Source of the DNA: Elusimicrobiota bacterium
Lineage (GTDB): Bacteria > Elusimicrobiota > Elusimicrobia > F11
NCBI GenBank assembly: GCA_022072025.1
Contig: JAJVIP010000002.1
Span: 287,356 to 351,355 of the forward strand
DNA length: 64,000 bases
Direction: 5' to 3'
In this document: positions 46,599 through 55,685 of the stretch, piece after piece
Layout: each line of letters begins with the position of its first letter
How positions within the stretch are numbered: the first letter of the stretch is position 1
Translations under genes and position numbers: made by a program
Notes under the pieces: model-generated
Told to the model about the DNA's origin: nothing
Database searches by the model: none
The model's input: the letters and a program-made list of their open reading frames with translations, nothing else

Positions 46599-47883
46599 AA
46601 CAAAAACCATTCAGGTCAATTACTTGGCGCGTGTCGAAGGTGAAGGCTCTCTCAGGGTCAAAATCAAAGGACAAAAAGTCTCCGAGGTGGCTCTGAAAAT
46701 TTTTGAGCCGCCGCGTTTCTTTGAAGCATTTTTAAGAGGGCGGCATTTCACCGAGGCGCCGGATATCACCGCACGCATCTGCGGGATCTGTCCCATCGCC
46801 TATGAATTGGGCGCCTCTTACGCCATGGAACAAGCCTGTGGCGTGAAAGTCACCGGTCCGATTCGGGACCTCCGTCGTCTGATCTATTGCGGAGAATGGA
46901 TTGAAAGTCACGCGCTGCATGTGTTTATGTTGCACGCGCCAGATTTCTTGGGATACGAAGACGCGATCCATATGGCCAAAGATCATGCTTCCCTTGTGGA
47001 ACGCGGACTTCGCATCAAAAAGATTGGCAACAACATCATGCGTCTTCTGGGGGGGCGGGAAATTCATCCCATCAATCTGAGGGTGGGAGGTTTTTACAAG
47101 GTTCCCCTTAAAAAGGAATTGGAGGGTTTGCTGGATGATTTGAAATGGGGACGAGACGCCGCCCTGCAAACACTTCATTGGTTGGCCACATTAACTTACC
47201 CTGATTTTGATCAAGAGTACGAATTTGTGGCCATGCGGCATCCTGATGAATACGCGATTATCGAAGGTCAACTGGTTTCAAACAAGGGTCTCGATATTCC
47301 CATCCGTGAATATGACCGTCATTTTGTTGAGGAACATGTGGAACGCTCCACTGCGCTTCACACGATCATGAAGGGCCGCGGGCCCTGTCACGTGGGGCCT
47401 TTGGCTCGTTACAGTTTAAATTTTGACCGCCTCCCTTCTTTTGTTCAGGGAGCCGCCCGCGAGGCGGGGCTTGAATCCACCTGCCAAAATCCCTTCAAAA
47501 GCATCATGGTTCGCATGGTCGAAATTCTCTACGCCTTTGATGAAGCGGTTCGACTGATCGATCGATATCAAATGCCGGATCGACCCTTCGTGGAGGTTCA
47601 TCCCAAGGCGGGGACGGGATACGGTTGTACCGAAGCGCCCCGCGGGATCTGCTATCACCGGTACTCCATCAACGACGCGGGCCTCATTGTGGACGCAAAA
47701 ATTGTTCCGCCGACCGCGGTGAACCAAAAAACCATCGAAAAGGATTTGTGGGATTTCGTCGCTCCACGCGTTGACCTTCCCAACGACAAACTGCAATGGC
47801 AATGTGAACAGGCCGTTCGCAATTACGATCCGTGTATATCCTGTTCCACCCACTTCTTGAAGTTGGATGTAATTCGTGAGTGA
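46585..47883 (+). CDS. hydA: [NiFe] hydrogenase large (alpha) subunit HydA, group 3b-type
   Basis: The ATG at 46585 gives 432 residues. The L1 motif RICGICP supplies Cys66 and Cys69; the L2 motif DPCISCSTH supplies Cys417 and Cys420. After His423 a 9-residue tail (FLKLDVIRE) remains, which the maturation protease would remove after nickel insertion. With HydB, HydG and HydD this is the four-subunit cytoplasmic NAD(P)-linked bidirectional hydrogenase that can also reduce sulfur. Missing antiporter subunits argue against group 4. Confidence 0.96.
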   Translation: MKKNKTKTIQVNYLARVEGEGSLRVKIKGQKVSEVALKIFEPPRFFEAFLRGRHFTEAPDITARICGICPIAYELGASYAMEQACGVKVTGPIRDLRRLIYCGEWIESHALHVFMLHAPDFLGYEDAIHMAKDHASLVERGLRIKKIGNNIMRLLGGREIHPINLRVGGFYKVPLKKELEGLLDDLKWGRDAALQTLHWLATLTYPDFDQEYEFVAMRHPDEYAIIEGQLVSNKGLDIPIREYDRHFVEEHVERSTALHTIMKGRGPCHVGPLARYSLNFDRLPSFVQGAAREAGLESTCQNPFKSIMVRMVEILYAFDEAVRLIDRYQMPDRPFVEVHPKAGTGYGCTEAPRGICYHRYSINDAGLIVDAKIVPPTAVNQKTIEKDLWDFVAPRVDLPNDKLQWQCEQAVRNYDPCISCSTHFLKLDVIRE

Positions 47884-47925
47884 GGACGCCTGTAATCACA
47901 GCGCGACCTTGTGGCAAACAAAATA

Positions 47926-48157
47926 GACGTCGCCCCGGCACGCTTCTTGGCCGTACCGATTCATTGATTTGCATAATGCCGGTACGTACCGACCAAGATC
48001 ATTGTGGAACGGTACGGGGCCCAGGTTTTTTTTAAACCGTATTGGAATAAATTCCGAGAAAAATACAACACCTGGGCCCCGGCCAAACGACATGCCGGGG
48101 CGACGATGATCACCTGTTTTCTTTGCAAATTAACATGAAATTGAGATTTCATACTAT
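47926..48157 (+). repeat. Palindromic MITE-like element, copy C (with nested palindrome)
   Basis: It fills most of the 306-nt gap after hydA. The arms CGTCGCCCCGGCA and TGCCGGGGCGACG enclose GGCC...CCAGG arms, with the GTACCG...CGGTAC module nested after TTGGCC, as in copy B. It continues into an AT-rich right end (TTTGCAAATTAACATG). Its reverse complement matches copy D with only a few differences. The 12-bp direct repeat CGCGACCTTGTG occurs on both sides (47902-47913 and 48160-48171). Confidence 0.9.
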
Positions 48158-48189
48158 AACGCGACCTTGTGTACGGCGTAGGGAGGAAT

Positions 48190-48717
48190 TTGATTCGAAA
48201 AGTAATTCGCAAAAATAAGCTCAAAACGTTACTCAGACGCGTTTTGGTCATTGGGATTGGAAATGAGGATTGTGGGGATGATGGGGTTGGAAATTATGTC
48301 TGCCAAATATTCCGTAAAAAGAACATTCCTGGTGTAAAGGTGGTTCTGGCGCGGGGAAACGGGTTTTCTTTGATGGAGGAATGGAACGGTTTTGATCATG
48401 TGATTGCGATTGACGCGGTTTCATCGGGAGCCGAACCCGGGCACATCTTTCAACTCGATGTAACTCATACCCCTCTTCCCACCCGATTTTTCCGATGTTC
48501 CACTCATGATATGGGCCTTGCCGAAGCGGTTGAAATGGCGCGAGCATTGGGAAAGCTGCCGGTCCGATTTACGGTGTATGGGATCGAAGGGGCTCGTTTT
48601 GATGTGGGGGACGGCCTTTCGAAGGCCGCTAAAGAAGCAGGGACACGTGTAGCGAACAAGCTGGTTCAGGAAATTCGCGGGAACAGTCTCGCCAGGAGGA
48701 AGATTCAACATGCATGA
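48190..48717 (+). CDS. Hydrogenase maturation endopeptidase (M52 family)
   Basis: The TTG at 48190 follows GGGAGG by about 3 nt; an in-frame GTG at 48169 is an alternative. The 175-residue protein has RRVLVIGIGNEDCGDDGVG (nickel-sensing acidic residue), VIAIDAVSSGAEPG and STHDMGLAEAVEMA (His ligand), as in HycI/HyaD/HoxW proteases. It cuts the C-terminal tail of HydA once nickel is in place. Its promoter region lies in or beside repeat copy C. It overlaps hypA by 8 nt. Confidence 0.92.
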   Translation: MIRKVIRKNKLKTLLRRVLVIGIGNEDCGDDGVGNYVCQIFRKKNIPGVKVVLARGNGFSLMEEWNGFDHVIAIDAVSSGAEPGHIFQLDVTHTPLPTRFFRCSTHDMGLAEAVEMARALGKLPVRFTVYGIEGARFDVGDGLSKAAKEAGTRVANKLVQEIRGNSLARRKIQHA

Positions 48718-49000
48718 AATGTCTCTGATATCGGGTCTTTTTAGAAAAATCGGTGAGTTGGCGTCGGAACATCAGGCCAAACGGGTGGTGAAAGTTCAGG
48801 TCAAGTTGGGCGCTTTTTCTCACATTTCAGCGGATCATTTTCGAGAACATTTTGAACAGGGCGCCCGCGGAACCATTTGCGAAGCCTCCCAACTTCTCAT
48901 TGATGAATCCAAAGACACCAAAGATCCCCACGCGCAAGATATCCTGCTGCAAAGCATTGAAATAGAAAGCCAGGACGGAGAAACGGTTGCCGCTTCTTGA
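48710..49000 (+). CDS. hypA: HypA-like nickel chaperone lacking the zinc site
   Basis: A 96-residue protein. The N terminus MHEMSLISGLFRKIGELASE keeps the nickel-binding His2 motif, and VKVQVKLGAFSHISADHFREHF is the HypA core. Normal HypA (about 113 residues) then has two CxxC pairs that bind zinc. Here that part is short and reads ESKDTKDPHAQDILLQSIEIE with no cysteine pair. The only Cys is near residue 64. It is a recognisable HypA variant; how it senses zinc or docks to HypB is unclear. Confidence 0.85.
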   Translation: MHEMSLISGLFRKIGELASEHQAKRVVKVQVKLGAFSHISADHFREHFEQGARGTICEASQLLIDESKDTKDPHAQDILLQSIEIESQDGETVAAS

Positions 49001-51293
49001 GACATTGACCACAGGCCGGAAAGCGCGGCGGATCTCCATTCGCGGCGCGGTTCAAGGAGTGGGCTTCCGTCCGTTTGTTTTCCGATTGGCCCGTGAGTTG
49101 GACCTTTTGGGAGGGGTTCAAAATTCATCTGAGGGATTGGTGATAGAAGTGGAAGGAGAGGCGAATCGTATTGACATTTTTGTTCAGCGTGTCCGCCAGG
49201 ATTGTCCCGCCAGCGCTGAAATCCAAACCTTGGATAGTGTGGATTGTTCTCCAAAAGGTTTTTCTTCTTTTGAGATTCGACCGAGCGAGGAAGGGGGGGC
49301 CAAAACTGTTTGGGTGGTACCGGATCTTGCGACTTGCGCCCTCTGTCGCGAAGAAGTTCTCGATCCCAAGCAGCGCCGATATCGTTATCCCTTTACCAAT
49401 TGCGCTTCCTGCGGTCCGCGGTTTTCCCTTGTGGAGTCGCTCCCGTATGACCGGAACCACACCACGATGAAACGATTCCCACTGTGCGCAGAGTGCCGGC
49501 AGGAATACCAGGATCCGGCCGATCGCCGGTTTCACGCGCAACCCATCGCCTGTGCCGCCTGCGGTCCCCATCTTGAGCTGTGGGATGGAAACGGTCGCTC
49601 TATCCGTTCACGCGAATCGGCGTTGCTGGAGGCCGCGAGAGCCATTCAGGAGGGCCACATTGTCGCGGTCAAAGGTTTGGGCGGTTTTCAATTGATGGTG
49701 GACGCCACGAACACCCACGCGATCCAAAAACTTCGAGCGAGGAAACATCGACCCGAAAAGCCGTTCGCCGTGATGTTTCCGGAGTTGACGTCTTTGACGG
49801 AAGAGTGTGAAGTTTCATTGGAAGAAAAACGTTTGTTCCTTTCAGCGACTTCGCCCATCGTGCTCGTGAAGAGGAAACGATGGGCCTTGCCATCGATTTT
49901 GGCTCCAGAGAATCCTTGGTTGGGCGCCCTGCTTCCCACCACGCCGTTACATGTCCTTTTGCTCAAGGCGTTGGGGGTTCCGGTTGTGGCCACGAGCGGG
50001 AACTTGTCTGAAGAACCGATTTGTACCGATGAGCATGAGGCGCTGACGCGGTTGAAGGATGTTGCTGATTTTTTTCTGGTTCACAATCGAGGCATCGTCC
50101 AAGCGATGGACGACTCTGTGGCCAAAGTGGTCATGGGGCGTGTTCAGGTGTTGCGGGGAGCCCGCGGGTACGCGCCATTGAAAATTCCGTTGGAAAAAGA
50201 GGGGCCTGCTCTCTTGGCGGTGGGGGGGCATCTCAAAAATACGTTGGCCCTGATGGTGGGGCATTCAATCGTGGCCAGTCAACACCTGGGGGATTTGGAT
50301 TCTGAACCGGCTTTAAAAAACTTCCAGAAAACACAAAAATTATTTTTTGATCTCTATCAATTCAATCCCCAGGTGGTGGTCTGTGACAGTCATCCGGACT
50401 ATCTTTCCACTCATCAGGCCGAACAAATGAATATTCCGGTCATCAAAGTTCAGCATCATCACACTCACATTGTGTCGTGTATGGCCGAACATCGATTGGA
50501 GGGTCCTGTGCTTGGAGTTTCATGGGATGGTTCCGGCCATGGAGGGGATGGCTCCCTCTGGGGAGGTGAATTTCTTTGCGCCACCAGAAGTGGTTATGAA
50601 CGCGTGGGTTTCTTTCGAAGATTTCGTTTGCCCGGTGGGGAACAAGCGGTTCATGAACCAAGGCGCGCGGCCTTGGGCGTTTTGTATGAGATCTTCGGTC
50701 GGGAAGTTTTGGCAAAAAGAGAACTCATGGGACCCCATGTTTTTTCGCAAACGGAATGGCGAACGTTGGTGTCTTTGTTAATGGGGCGGGTGAACTCGCC
50801 TCAAACCTCCAGCGTGGGCCGGCTTTTCGACGCCGTGGCTTCCATCGTCAATCTTCGTCACAAATGTTCTTTTGAGGGGCAAGCCGCCTTGGCCTTGGAG
50901 TCTGTGGCCATGCACCAACTCGCTGAACCCTATCCCTTTCTGCTTAACAAAGGAAAAGAGGGGTTATACGAGGTCGACTGGGAGCCTCTGGTCTTAAATA
51001 TATTAAGTGATTTAAAAGACGGGCGACCGGTGGGCGTCCTATCCAGGCGGTTTCATCAAACGCTCGCGAAAATAATTCTTGAGGTGGCGAAGCACGTGGG
51101 TGAAAAGCGTGTGGTTTTGTCCGGTGGATGTTTTCAAAATGGTTTGTTGTTAGAGCAGGCGAGTGATTGTTTGCAAGGAGAAGGGTATGACGTTTATTGG
51201 CCAAGCCGGATCCCCCCCAATGATGGCGGACTCTCCATCGGCCAAGCCGCCATCGCCGCCAAGCTAATGTCCGGTTTAGGCATGACAGTTTAG
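48987..51293 (+). CDS. hypF: Carbamoyltransferase HypF
   Basis: A 768-residue protein with a TTG start inside hypA. In order: acylphosphatase domain (RGAVQGVGFRPFVFRLA), two zinc fingers (CALC...CASC, CAEC...CAAC), YrdC-like domain (VAVKGLGGFQLMVDATN), and the Kae1-like carbamoyltransferase domain (VCDSHPDYLSTHQAEQ, KVQHHHTHIVSCMAEH, SWDGSGHGGDGSLWGGEF, LSGGCFQNGLLLEQA). It makes the carbamoyl group transferred to HypE for cyanide ligands. Its TAG stop abuts repeat copy D. Confidence 0.97.
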   Translation: MPLLETLTTGRKARRISIRGAVQGVGFRPFVFRLARELDLLGGVQNSSEGLVIEVEGEANRIDIFVQRVRQDCPASAEIQTLDSVDCSPKGFSSFEIRPSEEGGAKTVWVVPDLATCALCREEVLDPKQRRYRYPFTNCASCGPRFSLVESLPYDRNHTTMKRFPLCAECRQEYQDPADRRFHAQPIACAACGPHLELWDGNGRSIRSRESALLEAARAIQEGHIVAVKGLGGFQLMVDATNTHAIQKLRARKHRPEKPFAVMFPELTSLTEECEVSLEEKRLFLSATSPIVLVKRKRWALPSILAPENPWLGALLPTTPLHVLLLKALGVPVVATSGNLSEEPICTDEHEALTRLKDVADFFLVHNRGIVQAMDDSVAKVVMGRVQVLRGARGYAPLKIPLEKEGPALLAVGGHLKNTLALMVGHSIVASQHLGDLDSEPALKNFQKTQKLFFDLYQFNPQVVVCDSHPDYLSTHQAEQMNIPVIKVQHHHTHIVSCMAEHRLEGPVLGVSWDGSGHGGDGSLWGGEFLCATRSGYERVGFFRRFRLPGGEQAVHEPRRAALGVLYEIFGREVLAKRELMGPHVFSQTEWRTLVSLLMGRVNSPQTSSVGRLFDAVASIVNLRHKCSFEGQAALALESVAMHQLAEPYPFLLNKGKEGLYEVDWEPLVLNILSDLKDGRPVGVLSRRFHQTLAKIILEVAKHVGEKRVVLSGGCFQNGLLLEQASDCLQGEGYDVYWPSRIPPNDGGLSIGQAAIAAKLMSGLGMTV

Positions 51294-51523
51294 TATGAAA
51301 TCTCAATTACATGTTAATTTGCAAAGAAAACAGGTGATCATCGTCGCCCCGGCATGTCGTTTGGCCGGGGCCCAGGTGTTGTATTTTTCTCAGAATTTAA
51401 TCCAATACGGTTTAAAAAAACAAAACCTGGGCCCCGTACCGTTCCACAATGATCTTGGTCGGTACGTACCGGCATTATGCAAATCAATGAATCGGTACGG
51501 CCAAGAAGCGTGCCGGGGCGACG
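51294..51523 (-). repeat. Palindromic MITE-like element, copy D (inverse of copy C)
   Basis: Read on the minus strand it equals copy C over about 230 bp, with three base changes and one 2-nt indel visible by eye, including the nested GTACCG...CGGTAC module. It starts at the first base after the hypF stop and ends about 28 nt before hypC. Copies C and D thus form a long inverted repeat around the protease-hypA-hypF block. Confidence 0.92.
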
Positions 51524-51551
51524 CCCACTTTGGTTGCGGCGAAGACGCGCT

Positions 51552-51812
51552 ATGTGTTTAGCGATTCCGGGGAAAATTGTTGAGGTGAGGGAGAGAGCCT
51601 CTTTGCTGGGACGAACGGGACGCGTGGATTTTGGTGGGATTATCAAAGAGGTCAACCTGGCCTATGTTCCGGAAGCTCAAGAAGGCGATTATGTGATTGT
51701 CCATGTCGGATTTGCGATCAGCACGGTGGACCCCGTCGAAGCCGCGCGCGTGTTCGAATACTTAAAGCAAATGGACGAATTGGGCGAACTCAACGAGCGG
51801 GAGGGAACTTGA
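51552..51812 (+). CDS. hypC: Hydrogenase maturation chaperone HypC
   Basis: The ATG at 51552 gives 86 residues starting [12 protein letters not shown], where Cys2 is essential in the family; the longer in-frame reading runs through repeat copy D and is rejected. [29 protein letters not shown] is the beta-barrel core, with a C-terminal helix ending LNEREGT. It carries the Fe(CN)2CO unit with HypD to HydA. No clear SD sequence precedes the start. It overlaps hypD by 4 nt (TTGA). Confidence 0.95.
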   Translation: MCLAIPGKIVEVRERASLLGRTGRVDFGGIIKEVNLAYVPEAQEGDYVIVHVGFAISTVDPVEAARVFEYLKQMDELGELNEREGT

Positions 51813-53026
51813 AGTATTTGGATGAATACCGGGGGGCCGCCGCCGTTTTGACATTGGCCCATGAGATCCGTCGGATAACGACGAAACCCTGGAATCTCAT
51901 GGAAGTCTGCGGCGGACAAACTCACAGCATCGTCAAATTCAGCCTTGATGAAATGATTCCCTCAAAGATTCGTTTGATCCATGGCCCCGGCTGTCCCGTC
52001 TGCGTGACTCCTCTTGAGTTGATTGATAAAGCGATTTCGATAGCGGCTCGGCCCGATGTTATTTTCTGTTCTTTTGGGGACATGTTGCGCGTTCCTGGAA
52101 CATCGAAAGATCTTTTGTCAGTCAAAGCGGAGGGGGGTGATATCCGTTTTGTCTATTCGCCGATGGACGCGCTCAAAATCGCGCAGGATCGGCCTGATCG
52201 TCAGGTGGTTTTTTTCGCGGTGGGTTTTGAGACCACAGCGCCGGCCAACGCCATGGCTGTTTACCAAGCGAAAGCTTTAGGGATTCAGAATTTCTCTCTT
52301 CTGGTTTCTCACGTTTTGGTTCCGCCCGCCATGGAGACGATTTTGTCTTCACCCCAAAACCAAGTTCAAGGATTTTTAGCCGCGGGGCATGTCTGCACGG
52401 TGATGGGGACCGCTGAATATATCCCGCTCGCACAAAAATATCGGGTTCCCATTGTCGTGACGGGATTTGAACCCGTCGATATTTTAGAAGGAATCTCCAT
52501 GTGCGTTCGTCAATTGGAAGAAGGGCGTTTCGAGGTCGAAAATCAATATGCCCGGTCGGTGCGCGCGGAGGGGAACCGGCCCGCCCAAGAATTGGTTCAG
52601 AAAATTTTTCAAGTGATTCCCCGGTCCTGGCGGGGCCTAGGAGAAATTCCACTCAGTGGTCTCGGTTTATCCGCTGACTATATGGAGTTTGATGCCGAAC
52701 GCCGGTTTGATGTGGGCCATGTTCGAGCCAAAGAATCTCCGGACTGCATCAGCGGGTTGGTATTGCAAGGGATTAAAAAGCCGCTCGAATGCGCCGCGTT
52801 TGCAAACGCCTGTACGCCGGATCACCCTCTGGGCGCGCCCATGGTTTCGAGCGAAGGAGCCTGCGCCGCCTATTATCGATATCGCAATCGAAATGATTCG
52901 GTTGAATCGTCGCCCCGGCAATCTTTTGGCCGGGGCCCAGGTTTTCTCGTCTGTAAAAACCTGGATCCCGGCCAGAAAGCATGCCGGGATGACGGCACTA
53001 AAAAATTCACGGTTGATAGACGGTAA
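51809..53026 (+). CDS. hypD: Hydrogenase maturation protein HypD with repeat-derived C-terminal tail
   Basis: 405 residues, TTG start. Family motifs: [71 protein letters not shown] and the cluster Cys in [19 protein letters not shown] and [15 protein letters not shown] normal HypD ends about here. The frame then runs through palindromic element copy E for about 40 more residues (from [13 protein letters not shown] to KKFTVDRR). The insertion replaced the stop but kept every conserved residue. It is the 4Fe-4S scaffold for the Fe(CN)2CO group. Confidence 0.95.
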   Translation: MKYLDEYRGAAAVLTLAHEIRRITTKPWNLMEVCGGQTHSIVKFSLDEMIPSKIRLIHGPGCPVCVTPLELIDKAISIAARPDVIFCSFGDMLRVPGTSKDLLSVKAEGGDIRFVYSPMDALKIAQDRPDRQVVFFAVGFETTAPANAMAVYQAKALGIQNFSLLVSHVLVPPAMETILSSPQNQVQGFLAAGHVCTVMGTAEYIPLAQKYRVPIVVTGFEPVDILEGISMCVRQLEEGRFEVENQYARSVRAEGNRPAQELVQKIFQVIPRSWRGLGEIPLSGLGLSADYMEFDAERRFDVGHVRAKESPDCISGLVLQGIKKPLECAAFANACTPDHPLGAPMVSSEGACAAYYRYRNRNDSVESSPRQSFGRGPGFLVCKNLDPGQKACRDDGTKKFTVDRR

Positions 53027-53054
53027 TAGCCTTTTAACTGAATTATTCGGGGTA
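52891..53054 (-). repeat. Palindromic MITE-like element, copy E (inside hypD 3' end)
   Basis: It begins with AATGATTCGGTTGAATCGTC, contains the core palindrome (about 52906-53001) and ends AACTGAATTATTCGGGGTAA. On the minus strand its last 70 bases match the left end of copy A. The core and following bases are translated as the last 40 residues of HypD, and the stop TAA is inside the element. It has no nested module. Confidence 0.88.
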
Positions 53055-53087
53055 AACAAAACATTCTCATTTCCAAGGAGTAACATC

Positions 53088-54143
53088 ATGAGCCTTTTAA
53101 AAGATTTCACGCTGGCGTGTCCCCTTCCTATCCATCAATATCCCAAAGTTCTCATGGCCCATGGCGGTGGAGGGCGATTGATGAACCAAATGATCGAAAA
53201 AATGTTTGCGAACGTTTTTGATAACGATTTTCTAAAGCAACGCCATGATTCGGCGGTCTTTAACGTGAACAAAGGGCGAATGGCTTTCACGACCGACTCT
53301 TTTGTTGTTAGTCCGCTCTTTTTTCCGGGGGGGGATATTGGAGAACTTGCCGTAAACGGAACGGTCAATGATTTGGCGATGAGCGGGGCTCGTCCCCTCT
53401 ATTTAAGCGCGGGGTTTATTTTGGAAGAAGGGCTTCCCATGGAAACTCTATGGAAAATCATTCAATCCATGAATAAAGCTGCCAGAGAGGCCGGAGCTCA
53501 AATTATTACAGGGGACACCAAAGTGGTGGATCATGGCAAGGGAGATGGAATTTTCATCAATACCTCGGGTGTGGGCGTGATCGAACATCCAGGGTCCATC
53601 GGGCCTTCCGAGGTTCAGGGGGGAGATGTCCTAATTTTAAATGGGGATCTGGGGCGTCATGGCATGGCCATCATGGCGGTTCGGGAAGGCCTTGAATTTG
53701 AAAGCGCCATTGAGAGTGATACGGCCCCTCTCTCCGGTTTGGTGTTGGAATTGTTGTCCCAGGGGGTTTCTCTTCACTGCCTGCGCGACCTCACACGGGG
53801 CGGGTTGGCCAGCGCCTTAAATGAGATTGCCACCGCTTCGGGCTTGTCTTTGATGTTGGAGCAGTCCGCCATTCCTGTCCGAGAAGATGTGAGGGCGGCC
53901 TGCGAAATGTTGGGATTGGATCCTCTCTACGTCGCCAATGAAGGCCGTTTCGTCGCTTTTGTACCCGCCGCTCAAGTTGACCAAACCTTGAAAATTATGC
54001 GCGCTCACCCGCAAGGACAGGGGGCCTGTGTGGTGGGACAAGTCACCCCCCAACCCGGTTCACTCGTCACACTTAAAAGTCCGCTCGGTCTCTCTCGCAT
54101 TGTAGATATGCTCAGCGGTGAACAGCTCCCCCGCATCTGTTGA
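53088..54143 (+). CDS. hypE: Hydrogenase maturation protein HypE
   Basis: The ATG at 53088 follows CAAGGAG; upstream in-frame codons lie inside hypD and copy E. 351 residues: [82 protein letters not shown] and the C-terminal PRIC, whose last residue Cys351 takes the carbamoyl group and is dehydrated to thiocyanate. It is the last gene of the hyp set and converges with the thiolase gene 40 nt away. hypB is not present. Confidence 0.97.
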   Translation: MSLLKDFTLACPLPIHQYPKVLMAHGGGGRLMNQMIEKMFANVFDNDFLKQRHDSAVFNVNKGRMAFTTDSFVVSPLFFPGGDIGELAVNGTVNDLAMSGARPLYLSAGFILEEGLPMETLWKIIQSMNKAAREAGAQIITGDTKVVDHGKGDGIFINTSGVGVIEHPGSIGPSEVQGGDVLILNGDLGRHGMAIMAVREGLEFESAIESDTAPLSGLVLELLSQGVSLHCLRDLTRGGLASALNEIATASGLSLMLEQSAIPVREDVRAACEMLGLDPLYVANEGRFVAFVPAAQVDQTLKIMRAHPQGQGACVVGQVTPQPGSLVTLKSPLGLSRIVDMLSGEQLPRIC

Positions 54144-54183
54144 AAAATTTGGGAACGCAGTGGTGGGCGCACCCTATGGTCAA

Positions 54184-55539
54184 TTAGGCGACTTTTTTGA
54201 TGATCATGGCGCCGCCGATGCCGCCGGCGGCGCAGGCAGTGGCGAGGCCCCATTCGGATTGGGGGTTTTGTTTTAAGGCATAAATCAGATTGAGCAGGAT
54301 GCGCGTGCCCGTGGCGGCCAGCGGGTGGCCCAAGGCAATACTTCCGCCATGGGGGTTGAGCATCTTTTGCTCCCATAGTTTTTGCCAGTCCTGATTGAAT
54401 TGTTTTTTTCCGACATGAAAAATGGAAAGGCAGGTGGCCGCAAAGGCTTCATGCAGTTCAACCTGATCAATATCAGGAAACTTAAGTCCCGCTTTGTCGA
54501 GAGCGGTTTGTGTGGCGAAGGCCGGGGCGATGCCCATGTGCGCGGGGTCGATGCCGTAATAGGACCAAGAAACAATTTCACCCAAAATTTCGAGGCCCAA
54601 ATCTTTGGCCATGTCTTCCGAAGTGACAATTACGGCGGCGGCCCCATCGGACCTGGCACACGAATTAAAAAGGGTCACCGTGGCGCGGGCTTGGTCGTTA
54701 TAGGAAACCCCCTTGATGTGTTCTCCATATTTCTCGTAAAAATCCTTGATGGTAAAGGCTTCGCTGTTAAAGAGCACGGGCGCCTTTTTGATCATCTCGG
54801 GTTTTTGAATCAGATTTTTTCGGAGCATTACATATTCATCTTCTTCTAATAACGTTTGTCCGGTCTCCACGACGGGCATCACGTGGGTTTTGTAAAAACC
54901 CTTTATTTGTCCTTCATAGCAACGTTTAAAGGTTTCATGGGCATAATTGTCTTGCATGTCGCGGGAGATGCCAAACATTTGAGCGGCCACTTCAGCGGTG
55001 GCCGCCATGTTGAGGTGGCGGATGGGGTCGGTCAAACCTTCTTCCATGGTGTCGGTGATATTAACTTCAGGGTCATTCCACACATTGGCCCAGTTTTCCT
55101 TTAAGGCCTCAAGCGAACGCAACGATTTGGCGGATCGGGGGCCTCGGATCGCGTAAGGAAACGTGGACATGGATTCTGTGCCGCCTGCTATATACAGATC
55201 GCCTTCTCCCATGATGATATGCCGCGCAGCAGAGCTGACCGCCTCCATGCCAGAAACACAATTTTCTTGAATGGTCATCGCATGGGCTTTTTCCGGAAGG
55301 CGTCCGGCTTTAAGCGCGGCAATGCGGGCGATGTTGGGAGCATGGGACCCTTGCCCCACCCAACCAACAATGACCCCATCGACATGGCTGGGGTCCAGTT
55401 TGGAGCGTTTGATGAGTTCCCGAATTACACGGCCCATCAAATCTTCGGGAGCGATCTTGGCCAAACTTTTGGAAAGATGGCCGATAGCGGTGCGAAGTCC
55501 GGAACAGAGCACAATTTTTTTCTTGGATATATTATTCAT
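54184..55539 (-). CDS. Acetyl-CoA C-acyltransferase (thiolase)
   Basis: A 451-residue protein. It opens KKIVLCSGLRTAIGHLSKSL and has the nucleophile Cys in ENCVSGMEAVSSAARHI (about residue 93), the VELHEAFAATCLSIF His motif, GGSIALGHPLAATGTRIL, and the second Cys in ATACAAGGIGGAMIIKK. It is slightly longer than the 390-residue biosynthetic type and nearer to FadI-like enzymes, so direction (degradation or synthesis) is open. No other fatty acid oxidation genes are next to it. No SD sequence is visible before the ATG; a possible -35/-10 (TTGACA, 17 nt, TAGGCT) would give a nearly leaderless mRNA. Confidence 0.92.
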   Translation of the reverse strand: MNNISKKKIVLCSGLRTAIGHLSKSLAKIAPEDLMGRVIRELIKRSKLDPSHVDGVIVGWVGQGSHAPNIARIAALKAGRLPEKAHAMTIQENCVSGMEAVSSAARHIIMGEGDLYIAGGTESMSTFPYAIRGPRSAKSLRSLEALKENWANVWNDPEVNITDTMEEGLTDPIRHLNMAATAEVAAQMFGISRDMQDNYAHETFKRCYEGQIKGFYKTHVMPVVETGQTLLEEDEYVMLRKNLIQKPEMIKKAPVLFNSEAFTIKDFYEKYGEHIKGVSYNDQARATVTLFNSCARSDGAAAVIVTSEDMAKDLGLEILGEIVSWSYYGIDPAHMGIAPAFATQTALDKAGLKFPDIDQVELHEAFAATCLSIFHVGKKQFNQDWQKLWEQKMLNPHGGSIALGHPLAATGTRILLNLIYALKQNPQSEWGLATACAAGGIGGAMIIKKVA

Positions 55540-55620
55540 CTGAGAATGAGCCTAACGCGGGGGCCTGTTTTTGTCAATGAAATTTCCAGCGTCAAAACGC
55601 GTCGTTTTTGAACTTCTCTC

Positions 55621-55649
55621 TTGAAATGGCTCGGACAGGCGACTAAACT
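55621..55649 (+). promoter_or_regulatory. Predicted sigma-70 promoter of the moxR operon
   Basis: TTGAAA, 17-nt spacer, TAAACT. The start would be near 55656, about 30 nt before moxR, with GAGGAG as RBS. Confidence 0.6.
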
Positions 55650-55685
55650 CATCAAAACAAGACGGAAATTAGAGGAGTTTTAAAC

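Noticed and set aside
43347-47883. Membrane-bound group 4 or bidirectional Hox (3d) hydrogenase
   Set aside because: No antiporter-like membrane subunits and no HoxF/HoxU diaphorase; the HydB-HydG-HydD-HydA set is group 3b-type.
51477-51551. Extension of hypC into repeat copy D
   Set aside because: HypC needs Cys as residue 2, which fixes the start at 51552.
52891-53026. hypD as a broken gene
   Set aside because: All catalytic and cluster-binding residues lie before the insertion, and the frame is open to a stop inside the element.
52656-53087. 144-codon extension of hypE
   Set aside because: It reads hypD in another frame plus repeat copy E; HypE homology begins at 53088 after a clear RBS.
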